Source: Eoetvoesiella caeni (GTDB lineage: Bacteria > Pseudomonadota > Gammaproteobacteria > Burkholderiales > Burkholderiaceae_B). From it: a stretch of DNA of 64,000 nt. The notes under the pieces are model-generated. The model was not told the origin of the DNA. It was given only the letters and a program-made list of their open reading frames with translations, and made no database searches. How positions within the stretch are numbered: position 1 is the stretch's first letter; each line of letters begins with the position of its first letter. A program made the translations under genes and the position numbers. This document shows, piece after piece, positions 56,941-64,000 of this stretch. The stretch lies in assembly GCF_003315175.1 (NCBI RefSeq), contig NZ_QNRQ01000002.1, positions 400,666-464,665 of the forward strand. Direction: 5' to 3'.

Positions 56941-58041
56941 ATGCAAACCCGTATCCCTTGTGTTCAGATGCGTGGAGGCACCTCCAAGGGTGCATATTTC
57001 AACGCAGGCGATCTTCCGGCCGACCAGGCCGTGCGCGATCAGGTGCTGCTGGCGGTCATGGGTTCGCCCGACATTCGGCAGATCGACGGCATCGGCGGAG
57101 CCGACCCGCTGACCAGCAAGGTGGCCATCGTTTCCGCCGCCACCCGGCCCGACGCCGATGTCGACTACTTGTTTGCCCAGGTGGTGGTCAACGAAGCTCG
57201 TGTCGACTACGGCCAGAACTGCGGCAACATGTTGGCAGGCGTAGGCCCCTACGCTATTGAAACCGGCATGGTCCCGGTCGCCGGCGAGGTAACGCGCGTT
57301 GCCATACATATGGTCAATACGGGCCAGATTGCAGTGGCGACAGTTGCCACCCCCGGCGGCCATGTCGAATACGACGGCCAGCAAGGCATCGACGGCGTGC
57401 CCGGCACGGCGGCCGCTATTCCGCTGGAATTTCGCGATACGGCTGGTTCCAGTTGCGGCGCCTTGCTGCCCACGGGCAACGCGCAAGATATCGTCGACGG
57501 CGTTGCGGTAACCTGCATCGACAACGGCATGCCGCTGGTGCTTATGCGGGCCCAGGACCTGGGCCGCAGCGGCTACGAGACGCGTGAGCAGCTTGATGCC
57601 GACACAGAGCTCAAGCAACGGGTAGAAGCCATTCGGCTCAAGGTCGGCCCAATGATGAACCTGGGCGACGTAACGGCGCGCACGGTTCCAAAAATGTGCC
57701 TGGTTTCACCGCCCAAGAACGGAGGAGCCATCAACACCCGCAGTTTTATTCCGCATCGATGCCATGCCTCCATTGGGGTATTGGGCGCTGTCAGCGTGGC
57801 CACCGCGGTGGCGATACCCGGCACGGTATGCGAAGGCGTCGCGACGCTGCCCCAGGGCGACAGCCTGACGCTGGGCATCGAACACCCCACGGGCGAACTC
57901 AGCGTTCAAATCAATCTTGATCGCAGCGGGGAAACGGTACAGGTAGGCAGTGCGGCACTGATCCGCACGGCACGATGGCTGTTCGATGGCCATGTCCATG
58001 TGCCGAATCGCATCTGGGCTGGCGGCAAGCAAGGTAAATAA
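56941..58041 (+). CDS. galD: 4-Oxalomesaconate tautomerase (GalD/LigU, PrpF family)
   Basis: 366 residues, two diaminopimelate-epimerase-like halves. Isomerises keto and enol forms of oxalomesaconate. Starts TRIPCVQMRGGTSKGAYFNA, the PrpF/GalD signature with an early Cys; DYGQNCGNMLAGVGPYAIE near 84 and FIPHRCHASIGVLGAVSVAT near 272 supply further conserved residues. I started at 56941, in the pathway operon; the upstream frame is antisense-free but lies in ligK. Ends TAATG, overlapping the hydrolase gene by one base. Confidence 0.91.
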   Translation: MQTRIPCVQMRGGTSKGAYFNAGDLPADQAVRDQVLLAVMGSPDIRQIDGIGGADPLTSKVAIVSAATRPDADVDYLFAQVVVNEARVDYGQNCGNMLAGVGPYAIETGMVPVAGEVTRVAIHMVNTGQIAVATVATPGGHVEYDGQQGIDGVPGTAAAIPLEFRDTAGSSCGALLPTGNAQDIVDGVAVTCIDNGMPLVLMRAQDLGRSGYETREQLDADTELKQRVEAIRLKVGPMMNLGDVTARTVPKMCLVSPPKNGGAINTRSFIPHRCHASIGVLGAVSVATAVAIPGTVCEGVATLPQGDSLTLGIEHPTGELSVQINLDRSGETVQVGSAALIRTARWLFDGHVHVPNRIWAGGKQGK

Positions 58042-58760
58042 TGGCAATTGAGCAACTCGTTTTACTTCCCGGGCTATTGTGCGATGACGCTGTCTGGACG
58101 GAGCAGCGCGCCGCGCTTGCCCCGCAAGCCGAATCATTCGTCGCTGACTTCAACGACCTGGATTCCATCAAGGGCATGGCCGAGAAAGTATTGGATACCG
58201 CGCCGTACAAGGTGTTTTCCTTGGCAGGGCATTCCATGGGCGGGCGCGTGGCAATGGAAGTCGTGCGTCTGGCCCCCCAGCGCGTGCGGCGCCTGGCCTT
58301 GCTTGATACAGGCTTCGAACCCAGGGTTGCGGGGCAAGCCGCGCAGGCCGAGCGCGATAAGCGCATGGCTTTGCTGGCAGTGGCACAAAAGCAGGGCATG
58401 CGCGCCATGGGCAAATTATGGGCTCCTGGCATGGTGCATCCCGACCACCTTGCAACGCCCTTGTTCGACGTCATTCTGGATATGATCGAACGCCGCACCC
58501 CCAAGCAATTCGAAGCCCAGATCACGGCCTTGCTGGCGCGTCCCGACGCGACGCCGGTATTGCAGTCCCTGGCTTGCCCAACCGTGTTCATTTGTGGGCG
58601 GCAAGACCTGTGGAGCCCTTTGTCGCGCCACGAAGCCATGCTGAAGCTGGCACCGCCGCAGGTCGGCGAATTGCACGCCATAGAAGATTGCGGCCATATG
58701 TCCACTATGGAAAAGCCGCAAGCTGTCTCGGGTATCCTGGCGAAGTGGCTGGCCACTTAG
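58041..58760 (+). CDS. Alpha/beta hydrolase of unknown substrate in the 4,5-cleavage cluster
   Basis: 239 residues. Nucleophile motif LAGHSMGGR with Ser65; probable acid in CGRQDLWSP near 187-195 and His in IEDCGHMSTMEKP near 215. The fold suits esters or lactones. The cluster has no LigI-type amidohydrolase for 2-pyrone-4,6-dicarboxylate, so this could fill the lactone-opening step, or hydrolyse an ester that feeds the pathway. Both are inference. Coupled to galD by a one-base overlap. Confidence 0.85.
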   Translation: MAIEQLVLLPGLLCDDAVWTEQRAALAPQAESFVADFNDLDSIKGMAEKVLDTAPYKVFSLAGHSMGGRVAMEVVRLAPQRVRRLALLDTGFEPRVAGQAAQAERDKRMALLAVAQKQGMRAMGKLWAPGMVHPDHLATPLFDVILDMIERRTPKQFEAQITALLARPDATPVLQSLACPTVFICGRQDLWSPLSRHEAMLKLAPPQVGELHAIEDCGHMSTMEKPQAVSGILAKWLAT

Positions 58761-58782
58761 ATTAATGAATGAGGTGAAATCC

Positions 58783-59223
58783 ATGGGCAGTATTGAATCG
58801 GAACAGCTTGCCGCTCAGGCGCTTTGCAGGGATCTTGTGGCGCGTGCGGCATATTTTACCGACCAGCAAAACCACGATGCCTTTGCCGGGCTGTTCACTG
58901 AGGACGCGCAGTTGGCACGGCCTGGCGGTGCATGGCTGAATGGGCGCGCTGAAATCCTGGCCTCGTACCGCGCCAAGCCGGCCGACCGGATAACCCGGCA
59001 CGTGGTCAGCAACACCGTTTTTTCGGATACGCAAGCCGGATCGGCGCAGGCGGTCAGCTATGTGCTGCTGTGGAGCACCACTGCCGAGGCGGCGCCCGAG
59101 GCCTTTGGGCGCAAGGCCAATGCACGCCAGGTGCTTGGCGAGTTTCACGACAGCTTCGTCAAGACGGAGCAAGGGTGGCGCATCGCCAGGCGCGAGGCGG
59201 TATTCATTATGTACAGGGATTGA
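58783..59223 (+). CDS. SnoaL/NTF2-like fold protein
   Basis: 146 residues. Cone-shaped alpha+beta fold recognisable from CRDLVARAAYFTDQQNHDAF, LFTEDAQLARPGGAWLNGRA, and the C-terminal EFHDSFVKTEQGWRIARREA. Such proteins include isomerases, dehydratases and small subunits of oxygenases. No function can be assigned here. Start chosen at 58783 because GAGGTG precedes it; an ATG at 58765 adds six residues. Confidence 0.8.
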   Translation: MGSIESEQLAAQALCRDLVARAAYFTDQQNHDAFAGLFTEDAQLARPGGAWLNGRAEILASYRAKPADRITRHVVSNTVFSDTQAGSAQAVSYVLLWSTTAEAAPEAFGRKANARQVLGEFHDSFVKTEQGWRIARREAVFIMYRD

Positions 59224-59227
59224 AATC

Positions 59228-60145
59228 ATGGGCGAAAAAACATTGCAACTGAATTCGATTGCCTTGATCGGCTTCGGTGAAGCCGGAGCCTTGCTGGCCC
59301 AGGGCTGCGTGCAGGCCGGCGGCAAGGTTGGGACATACGACATCAAGGTCCACGACGCTGCTTTGCGCCCCGCACTGGCCGAGCGTGCCAATGCGTTGGG
59401 CGTTGCATTGCACGACAGTCTTGAAAGCGCCTTGGGCGGGGCCGACCTTGTCATCTCCGCGGTTACCGCCAGTTCGGCCCGCATGGCGGCTGAAGCGGCC
59501 GCCGAATTCCTGCGGCCGGGCCAGTACTTTATGGATATCAACTCCGTTTCGCCCGCCACCAAAGAACTGGATCGCGACGCGGTGGAACGCTCGGGGGCCT
59601 TCTATGTAGAGTCCGCAGTGATGGCGCCGGTGCCGCCCTATGGCCTTAAAGTGCCGATGCTGCTGGGCGGGCAGCAAGCCGCTGCCTTGTCCGAACGCTT
59701 GAATGCATTGGGCTTTCAGACTCGCGCGGTGGCGACCCGGGTGGGTGTGGCTTCCGCCATAAAAATGTGCCGCAGCGTGATGATCAAAGGGCTTGAAGCG
59801 CTGACAGTCGAATGCATGTCCGCGGCGCGGCGCTACGGCGCCGAGCAAGAAGTGCTGGCCTCGCTGGCTGAAACCTTTCCCAGCATGGGCTGGACGGAAA
59901 ACCTGCCGAACTACCTGATCAGCCGCGTGGCTGAACACGGGCGGCGCCGGGCCGCTGAAATGCGCGAAGTGGTCGAGACCTTGCAAGACGCAAGCGTCGA
60001 CCCCTTGATGGCCAGCGCCACCGCGCAGTTGCAGGACGCCTTCGTCGATCGCATGCAAGAGTTGGGAATATCGTATCCCGTCGGCGAAAAATTCGTCTGG
60101 CCGGGCTTTGTCGACGCGCTGCAAGAACAGAAAGCGGCCGAATGA
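59228..60145 (+). CDS. NAD(P)-dependent oxidoreductase, beta-hydroxyacid dehydrogenase-like with DUF1932 C-terminus
   Basis: 305 residues. Rossmann start SIALIGFGEAGALLAQGCVQ at residues 9-28, then INSVSPATKELDRDAVERSG and a conserved Lys-bearing helix ASAIKMCRSVMIKGLEALTV near 180. The C-terminal half matches the DUF1932 type of 6-phosphogluconate/3-hydroxyisobutyrate dehydrogenase relatives. Role unknown; position suggests oxidation or reduction of an intermediate of aromatic catabolism. ATG at 59228 is four bases after the previous stop; the ligC gene overlaps by ATGA. Confidence 0.85.
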   Translation: MGEKTLQLNSIALIGFGEAGALLAQGCVQAGGKVGTYDIKVHDAALRPALAERANALGVALHDSLESALGGADLVISAVTASSARMAAEAAAEFLRPGQYFMDINSVSPATKELDRDAVERSGAFYVESAVMAPVPPYGLKVPMLLGGQQAAALSERLNALGFQTRAVATRVGVASAIKMCRSVMIKGLEALTVECMSAARRYGAEQEVLASLAETFPSMGWTENLPNYLISRVAEHGRRRAAEMREVVETLQDASVDPLMASATAQLQDAFVDRMQELGISYPVGEKFVWPGFVDALQEQKAAE

Positions 60146-61098
60146 GCCGGCCCCTGAAACTGGCGCTGGCCGGCGTCGGCGCATTCGGTACCAAGCATCT
60201 GGACGGACTGCGGGCGATCGACGGCGTCGAGGTGGTGTCGCTGGTGGGCCATGACTTGGGCAAGACGAAGTCGGCGGCGTACAAGTACGGCATTGCCCAC
60301 GCGACGACGCAGTTGTCGGACAGCCTGGCCTTGCCGCAGGTGGATGCGGTTATCTTGTGTACGCCAACCCCCTTGCATGCCGGGCAGGCCATGCAGTGCC
60401 TGAAGGCCGGCAAGCATGTGCAAGTAGAGATTCCATTGGCCGACAGCCTGGCCGATGCCAAGGCAGTGGCCGCGCTTGCGGCGCAAAGCGGCCTGGTTGC
60501 CATGTGCGGCCACACCCGCCGCTTTAATCCTAGCCATCAGTATGTGCATCAAGAGACGCTTGCGGGCCGGTTCAGCCTTCAGCATATGGATGTGCAAACG
60601 TACTTTTTTCGCCGCAGCAATATGAACGCGCTGGGCCAGCCGCGCAGCTGGACCGACCATTTGCTGTGGCACCATGCCGCCCATACGGTAGATCTGTTTG
60701 CCTATCAAACTGGCGGCGAAGTGGTGCAGGCCAATGCTGTGCAAGGCCCGGTTCATCCCGAGCTGGGCATTGCCATGGACATGTCGATCCAGCTCAAAAG
60801 CAGCACCGGCGCCATCTGCACGCTGGCCTTGAGCTTCAATAACGACGGGCCGCTGGGCAGTTTCTTTCGCTATATCGGCGACACCGCCACGTATATCGCC
60901 CGCTACGATGACCTGTACAACGGCAAAGAAGAGAAAATCGACGTCAGCAACGTAGACGTTTCCATGAACGGCATCGAGCTGCAAGACCGCGAGTTCATCG
61001 CCGCCATCCGCGAAGGGCGCGAACCGAATGCAAGCGTTGCCAAGGTGTTGCCTTGCTACCGGGTGTTGCACCAGCTGGAGCAGCAGCTTCTGGCGTGA
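60142..61098 (+). CDS. ligC: 4-Carboxy-2-hydroxymuconate-6-semialdehyde dehydrogenase (LigC)
   Basis: 318 residues, GFO/IDH/MocA family. Oxidises the protocatechuate 4,5-cleavage product to 2-pyrone-4,6-dicarboxylate with NADP+. It begins LKLALAGVGAFGTKHLDGLR, and contains GHTRRFNPSHQYVHQETLAG near 127, QTYFFRRSNMN, SWTDHLLWHHAAHTVDLFAY and LSFNNDGPLGSFFRYIGDTA, all closely matching Sphingomonad LigC. No ligAB dioxygenase lies in this window. A bidirectional terminator follows. Confidence 0.93.
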   Translation: MSRPLKLALAGVGAFGTKHLDGLRAIDGVEVVSLVGHDLGKTKSAAYKYGIAHATTQLSDSLALPQVDAVILCTPTPLHAGQAMQCLKAGKHVQVEIPLADSLADAKAVAALAAQSGLVAMCGHTRRFNPSHQYVHQETLAGRFSLQHMDVQTYFFRRSNMNALGQPRSWTDHLLWHHAAHTVDLFAYQTGGEVVQANAVQGPVHPELGIAMDMSIQLKSSTGAICTLALSFNNDGPLGSFFRYIGDTATYIARYDDLYNGKEEKIDVSNVDVSMNGIELQDREFIAAIREGREPNASVAKVLPCYRVLHQLEQQLLA

Positions 61099-61155
61099 GG
61101 CCGCAGGCGGGATGCGTGTGCGTTGCCGTTTCTACGAGGCTCGCCGGTAATATGC

Positions 61156-61193
61156 AAATGGCCCGATCGCGGACGATCGGGCCATTTTCTTTA
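61156..61193. terminator. Bidirectional terminator between ligC and fdhA
   Basis: A perfect 14-bp stem, AAATGGCCCGATCG (61156-61169) with its complement at 61174-61187, and a CGGA loop. TCTTT follows on the plus strand, and GCATATT on the minus strand, so it can end both convergent transcripts. Confidence 0.85.
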
Positions 61194-61210
61194 GGCTGCG
61201 AAGTATCTGC

Positions 61211-62422
61211 TTAAGCCGCCTTGCGTTGGGCTCCCAGCTGCCCGTGCGGGTCGATGACGAATTTCTTGGGGGCGCCAAGATCGAACTCGTGGTAGCCGCG
61301 AGGTGCGTCGTCCAGGGTGATGACTTGCACGCCTACGACTTCGGCGATGTTGATGCGGTCCCATAGAATGGCTTGCATGAGGGCACGGTTGTACTTCATG
61401 ACCGGGGTCTGGCCGGTGAAGAAGCTGTGCGACTTGGCCCAGCCCAGGCCGAAGCGCACGCTGAGCGAGCCGGTTTGCGCGGCTTTGTCGTGGGCGCCTG
61501 GGTCTTCGGTGACATACAGCCCCGGGATGCCGATTTTACCGGCGGGACGGGTGATGTTCATGAGCGAGTTCAGGACGGTGGCGGGGGCTTCGACTTGCGA
61601 GCCGCTGTGGCCGTGGCCGCGCGCTTCGAAACCGACGGCGTCGATGGCGCAGTCGACTTCGGGCGTGCCCAGGATGGCGGCGATCTGGTCGCCCAGCGGG
61701 GTGTCGAGCGAGACGTCGACGACTTCGAAGCCCACCTTCTTGGCATGGGCCAGGCGGTCGGCGTTAAGGTCGCCGACGATGACGACGGCGGCGCCCAGCA
61801 GGCGCGCAGAAGCGGCTGCAGCCAGGCCGACGGGGCCCGCGCCCGCAACGTAAACGGTGCTGCCCGGGCCGACGCCCGCGGTGACCGCGCCGTGGAAGCC
61901 GGTAGGCAGGATGTCTGACAGGCAGGTCAGGTCGCGGATTTTTTCGATGGCCTGATCGCGGTCGGGAAATTTAAGCAGGTTGAAGTCGGCGTAGGGCACC
62001 ATGACGTATTCGGCCTGGCCGCCGATCCAGCCGCCCATATCGACGTAGCCATAGGCGCCGCCCGCGCGCGAGGGGTTGACGGTAAGGCAGACTCCGGTGT
62101 CTTGCTCTTTGCAGGTGCGGCAGCGGCCGCAGGCGACGTTGAAAGGCACGGAGACGAGATCGCCTTTTTTCATGTTCTCGACATCGCGGCCGACTTCGAG
62201 CACTTCGCCGGTGATTTCATGGCCCAGGATCAGGCCGGTGGGTGCTGTTGTGCGGCCGCGCACCATGTGCTGGTCGGAGCCGCAGATATTGGTGGACAGG
62301 ACTTTAAGGATTACGCCGTGGCCGGCGGTCTTGCCGGCGGGAGTGACCAGTTCCGGAAAGGGAATGGACTGGATTTCGACCTTGCCGGGTTCGACGTAGG
62401 CTACGCCTCGGTTTGACGCCAT
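61211..62422 (-). CDS. fdhA: Formaldehyde dehydrogenase, glutathione-independent
   Basis: 403 residues of the zinc alcohol dehydrogenase family, the Pseudomonas putida-type enzyme that oxidises formaldehyde to formate with tightly bound NAD. Catalytic zinc region NICGSDQHMVRG near 46 and GHEITGEVLEVGRDVEN near 67; structural zinc loop CGRCRTCKEQDTGVCLTVNP near 97-116; nucleotide fold VYVAGAGPVGLAAAASARLL near 170. ATG at 62422 follows AAGGAG. It converges on ligC. Context with a demethylase-type oxygenase suggests it removes released formaldehyde. Confidence 0.93.
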   Translation of the reverse strand: MASNRGVAYVEPGKVEIQSIPFPELVTPAGKTAGHGVILKVLSTNICGSDQHMVRGRTTAPTGLILGHEITGEVLEVGRDVENMKKGDLVSVPFNVACGRCRTCKEQDTGVCLTVNPSRAGGAYGYVDMGGWIGGQAEYVMVPYADFNLLKFPDRDQAIEKIRDLTCLSDILPTGFHGAVTAGVGPGSTVYVAGAGPVGLAAAASARLLGAAVVIVGDLNADRLAHAKKVGFEVVDVSLDTPLGDQIAAILGTPEVDCAIDAVGFEARGHGHSGSQVEAPATVLNSLMNITRPAGKIGIPGLYVTEDPGAHDKAAQTGSLSVRFGLGWAKSHSFFTGQTPVMKYNRALMQAILWDRINIAEVVGVQVITLDDAPRGYHEFDLGAPKKFVIDPHGQLGAQRKAA

Positions 62423-62572
62423 TTGCTTGCTCCTTTGGATTGATAATGGGTACTGCGTTACTGCTGTGCTTTGTTTACGTACAGTCCACTGAATGTTACC
62501 GGCTGGCTGGGAAAAATCAATAGGAATTACGATTAGCAACGGCGCCCTTGGTGCAAGGGAGCCGGTTCAAGG

Positions 62573-63571
62573 TTAGAGGACCGTAGTATGCGAAAGGTCG
62601 GGGTCGCCGCGCCAGGGAGGCTCGATAGTGATACTAGTGCCTGCCACGCGTGATACGCAAGTGCAGATTCGATTGCCGCCGGCGTGCTCGCGGCTGCTGA
62701 AGAATACGTCGCGATGATCGAGGACGCCATCAGTTTCCAGGACGTCGACGGCGCAAAGGCCGCACTCGCCGCGGCGGCAATTGGACACCATGGCGATGCC
62801 GGCCTCGGATAAGGCATCCAGCATGGACTGCCCTGCGTCAACCAGAATTTCGCGGCCCAGGCGGGGAACGCGTACGGTGAAGTCCTGGGGAAGGTAGCGG
62901 CCGCTGGAGCCGAAGGTTTCATAGCGCAATTGCGCGGCGTGGCGCCCCGCGGCCTGCCAATGCTCGCGCGCCGCATCCAGCAGCTTTATGGGGCCGCACA
63001 GATAAAGCTGGGCCGACTCGGCCAGTGCATTGATTTCGGCGGCGACGTCCAGGCGTTCGTTGCGGTCGGCGGAAAATACACGCAGGCGCTCGCCAAGCAG
63101 GTCTTGCAGATCTGGCAGGTAAGCCTGTTCGTCCTTGCTGCGCACGGCGTAGAGCATTTGTAGGCTGGCACCTTGCGCTACCAGGGCGCGCGCCACGCTT
63201 AGCATGGGGGTTACGCCTATGCCCGCCGCCAGCAGAAGATAATGATGGGGGCCGTATACGGGTTCGAAGTTGGAAACCGGTGCGCTGGCTTTTAGAGTGG
63301 AACCCAGCGTCAACGACGCCATATAGCGCGACCCGCCGCGGCTGCCTTGCACTTGCTTTACCGCAATGACGATCTGCCCGTTGGCATCGGACCGGACGAC
63401 GGAGTACGAGCGCATTGCAGTTTGGCCGTCGATGGCGACCTGCACGTCGATATGTGCGCCCGGCGCAAGCCGCAAGGCCAGCGGGTATTGCAGGCGGAAC
63501 TCTTTTACCGTGGGTGTAAGGTTGCGTATGCCGATGACCGTGGCGTCGAACCAAGTGTCTGGGGTGCTCAT
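62573..63571 (-). CDS. Oxygenase reductase component, VanB/phthalate dioxygenase reductase type
   Basis: 332 residues. Passes electrons from NAD(P)H via FMN and a [2Fe-2S] cluster to a Rieske oxygenase. Domains: flavin-binding barrel (residues 1-110, AMRSYSVV near 58), nucleotide domain (LLLAAGIGVTPMLSVARALV near 122), and plant-type ferredoxin C-terminus with CRRGECGLCAVDVLETDGVL and CTCVSRVAG. This order is that of VanB. ATG at 63571 overlaps the stop of the oxygenase gene by ATGA, so they are coupled. Confidence 0.91.
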   Translation of the reverse strand: MSTPDTWFDATVIGIRNLTPTVKEFRLQYPLALRLAPGAHIDVQVAIDGQTAMRSYSVVRSDANGQIVIAVKQVQGSRGGSRYMASLTLGSTLKASAPVSNFEPVYGPHHYLLLAAGIGVTPMLSVARALVAQGASLQMLYAVRSKDEQAYLPDLQDLLGERLRVFSADRNERLDVAAEINALAESAQLYLCGPIKLLDAAREHWQAAGRHAAQLRYETFGSSGRYLPQDFTVRVPRLGREILVDAGQSMLDALSEAGIAMVSNCRRGECGLCAVDVLETDGVLDHRDVFFSSREHAGGNRICTCVSRVAGTSITIEPPWRGDPDLSHTTVL

Positions 63572-64000
63572 GCGCGTAGGGCCTTTGCTGCGGGAATAAT
63601 GGGGATGCTGTGCACAGCGGGCTTTTCGGCCAACTCCTTGTCTATCAATTCGTCGATAAGGCGTCGGGCCCATAGCGAACCGGCATCGATGTTCAGGTTG
63701 TAGAAGTCGCGCCCCGGATTGCGGTCCATGGCGCGCTGCTGCGCCTCGATTATGGTTTCGTCTTCGAGAAGAATGCCGCGTGCCGCTTGCAGGACTTCGC
63801 GCGTAAGGCGTTGTTCGCGCACGCGATAGTTGCGCAGGTGGCACCAGAAGTAATAACAGGTCTTGTCGGTCGCCGGCGTGGGTATGTGGATGACCCACAT
63901 GCTGATGCCCTGGCTGCGATCGCCTTGGGGGGCGCCGCTGCCGGCGGGGGCTACGCCCACGTCCAGCAAAATGGTGGCGGGCGCCTTGAAGTGAATGATT
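63568..64000 (-). CDS. Rieske aromatic oxygenase alpha subunit, VanA-like (5' part outside window)
   Basis: Only the last 143 residues are present, open to the window edge and beginning IIHFKAPATILLDVGVAPAG. The C-terminal catalytic domain matches O-demethylase-type Rieske oxygenases: WVIHIPTPATDKTCYYFWCH followed by LRNYR, then DETIIEAQQRAMDRNPGRDF and LNIDAGSLWARRLIDELI, the VanA/TsaM tail. The Rieske cluster and most Fe ligands lie outside. Substrate probably a methoxylated aromatic acid such as vanillate, inferred from the linked formaldehyde dehydrogenase. Confidence 0.88.
   Translation of the reverse strand, partial: IIHFKAPATILLDVGVAPAGSGAPQGDRSQGISMWVIHIPTPATDKTCYYFWCHLRNYRVREQRLTREVLQAARGILLEDETIIEAQQRAMDRNPGRDFYNLNIDAGSLWARRLIDELIDKELAEKPAVHSIPIIPAAKALRA

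Overview
The window reads as chromosomal DNA of a betaproteobacterium of the order Burkholderiales, most like the Alcaligenaceae (Bordetella, Achromobacter, Pusillimonas relatives). The basis is the rnpA-rpmH / dnaA-dnaN-gyrB replication block, GC-rich third codon positions, and many branched-chain-type (HAAT) ABC importers tied to aromatic-acid catabolism. No phage, insertion sequence or CRISPR array was seen. No database search was possible, so assignments rest on recognised motifs, protein length and gene context.

Layout. 1-6.1 kb: replication block, with rnpA and rpmH leaving on the minus strand and dnaA, dnaN, gyrB on the plus strand, ended by a strong terminator. 6.2-6.7 kb: a ccdAB toxin-antitoxin pair whose ccdB carries a frameshift. 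6.9-8.0 kb: a MerR regulator and a DUF2938 membrane protein diverging from a promoter with a 19-bp spacer. 8.0-12.0 kb: paoABC-type periplasmic molybdenum aldehyde oxidoreductase. 12.2-14.6 kb: gentisate 1,2-dioxygenase and a TDT-family transporter. 14.6-23.1 kb: a MarR regulator, a five-gene HAAT importer, a flavin reductase, a group D flavin monooxygenase and a gamma-resorcylate decarboxylase-like enzyme.

23.1-39.2 kb is a selenium/molybdenum region: yedF-yedE, a GST, RidA, selenocysteine formate dehydrogenase (fdnG with in-frame TGA and SECIS, fdnH, fdnI), fdhE, selA, selB, tRNA-Sec (selC), selD and modABC. 39.2-47.7 kb is the minus-strand nitrate assimilation operon nrtABD-nirBD-nasA. 48.0-61.1 kb is a plus-strand series: a LysR-type regulator with two DNA-binding domains, two tandem paralogous substrate-binding proteins, LivHMGF, and the lower protocatechuate/gallate 4,5-cleavage pathway (galB, galC/ligK, galD/ligU, ligC) with three extra genes. 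61.2-64.0 kb (minus): glutathione-independent formaldehyde dehydrogenase, then a demethylase-type reductase and the end of its Rieske oxygenase.

How it fits together (inference). A Rieske O-demethylase would release formaldehyde, the formaldehyde dehydrogenase would make formate, and the selenocysteine formate dehydrogenase would oxidise that to CO2. The demethylated ring would enter 4,5-cleavage. Three molybdoenzymes (aldehyde oxidoreductase, formate dehydrogenase, nitrate reductase) share the window with the molybdate importer. The complete Sec machinery sits directly beside the selenoprotein gene that needs it.
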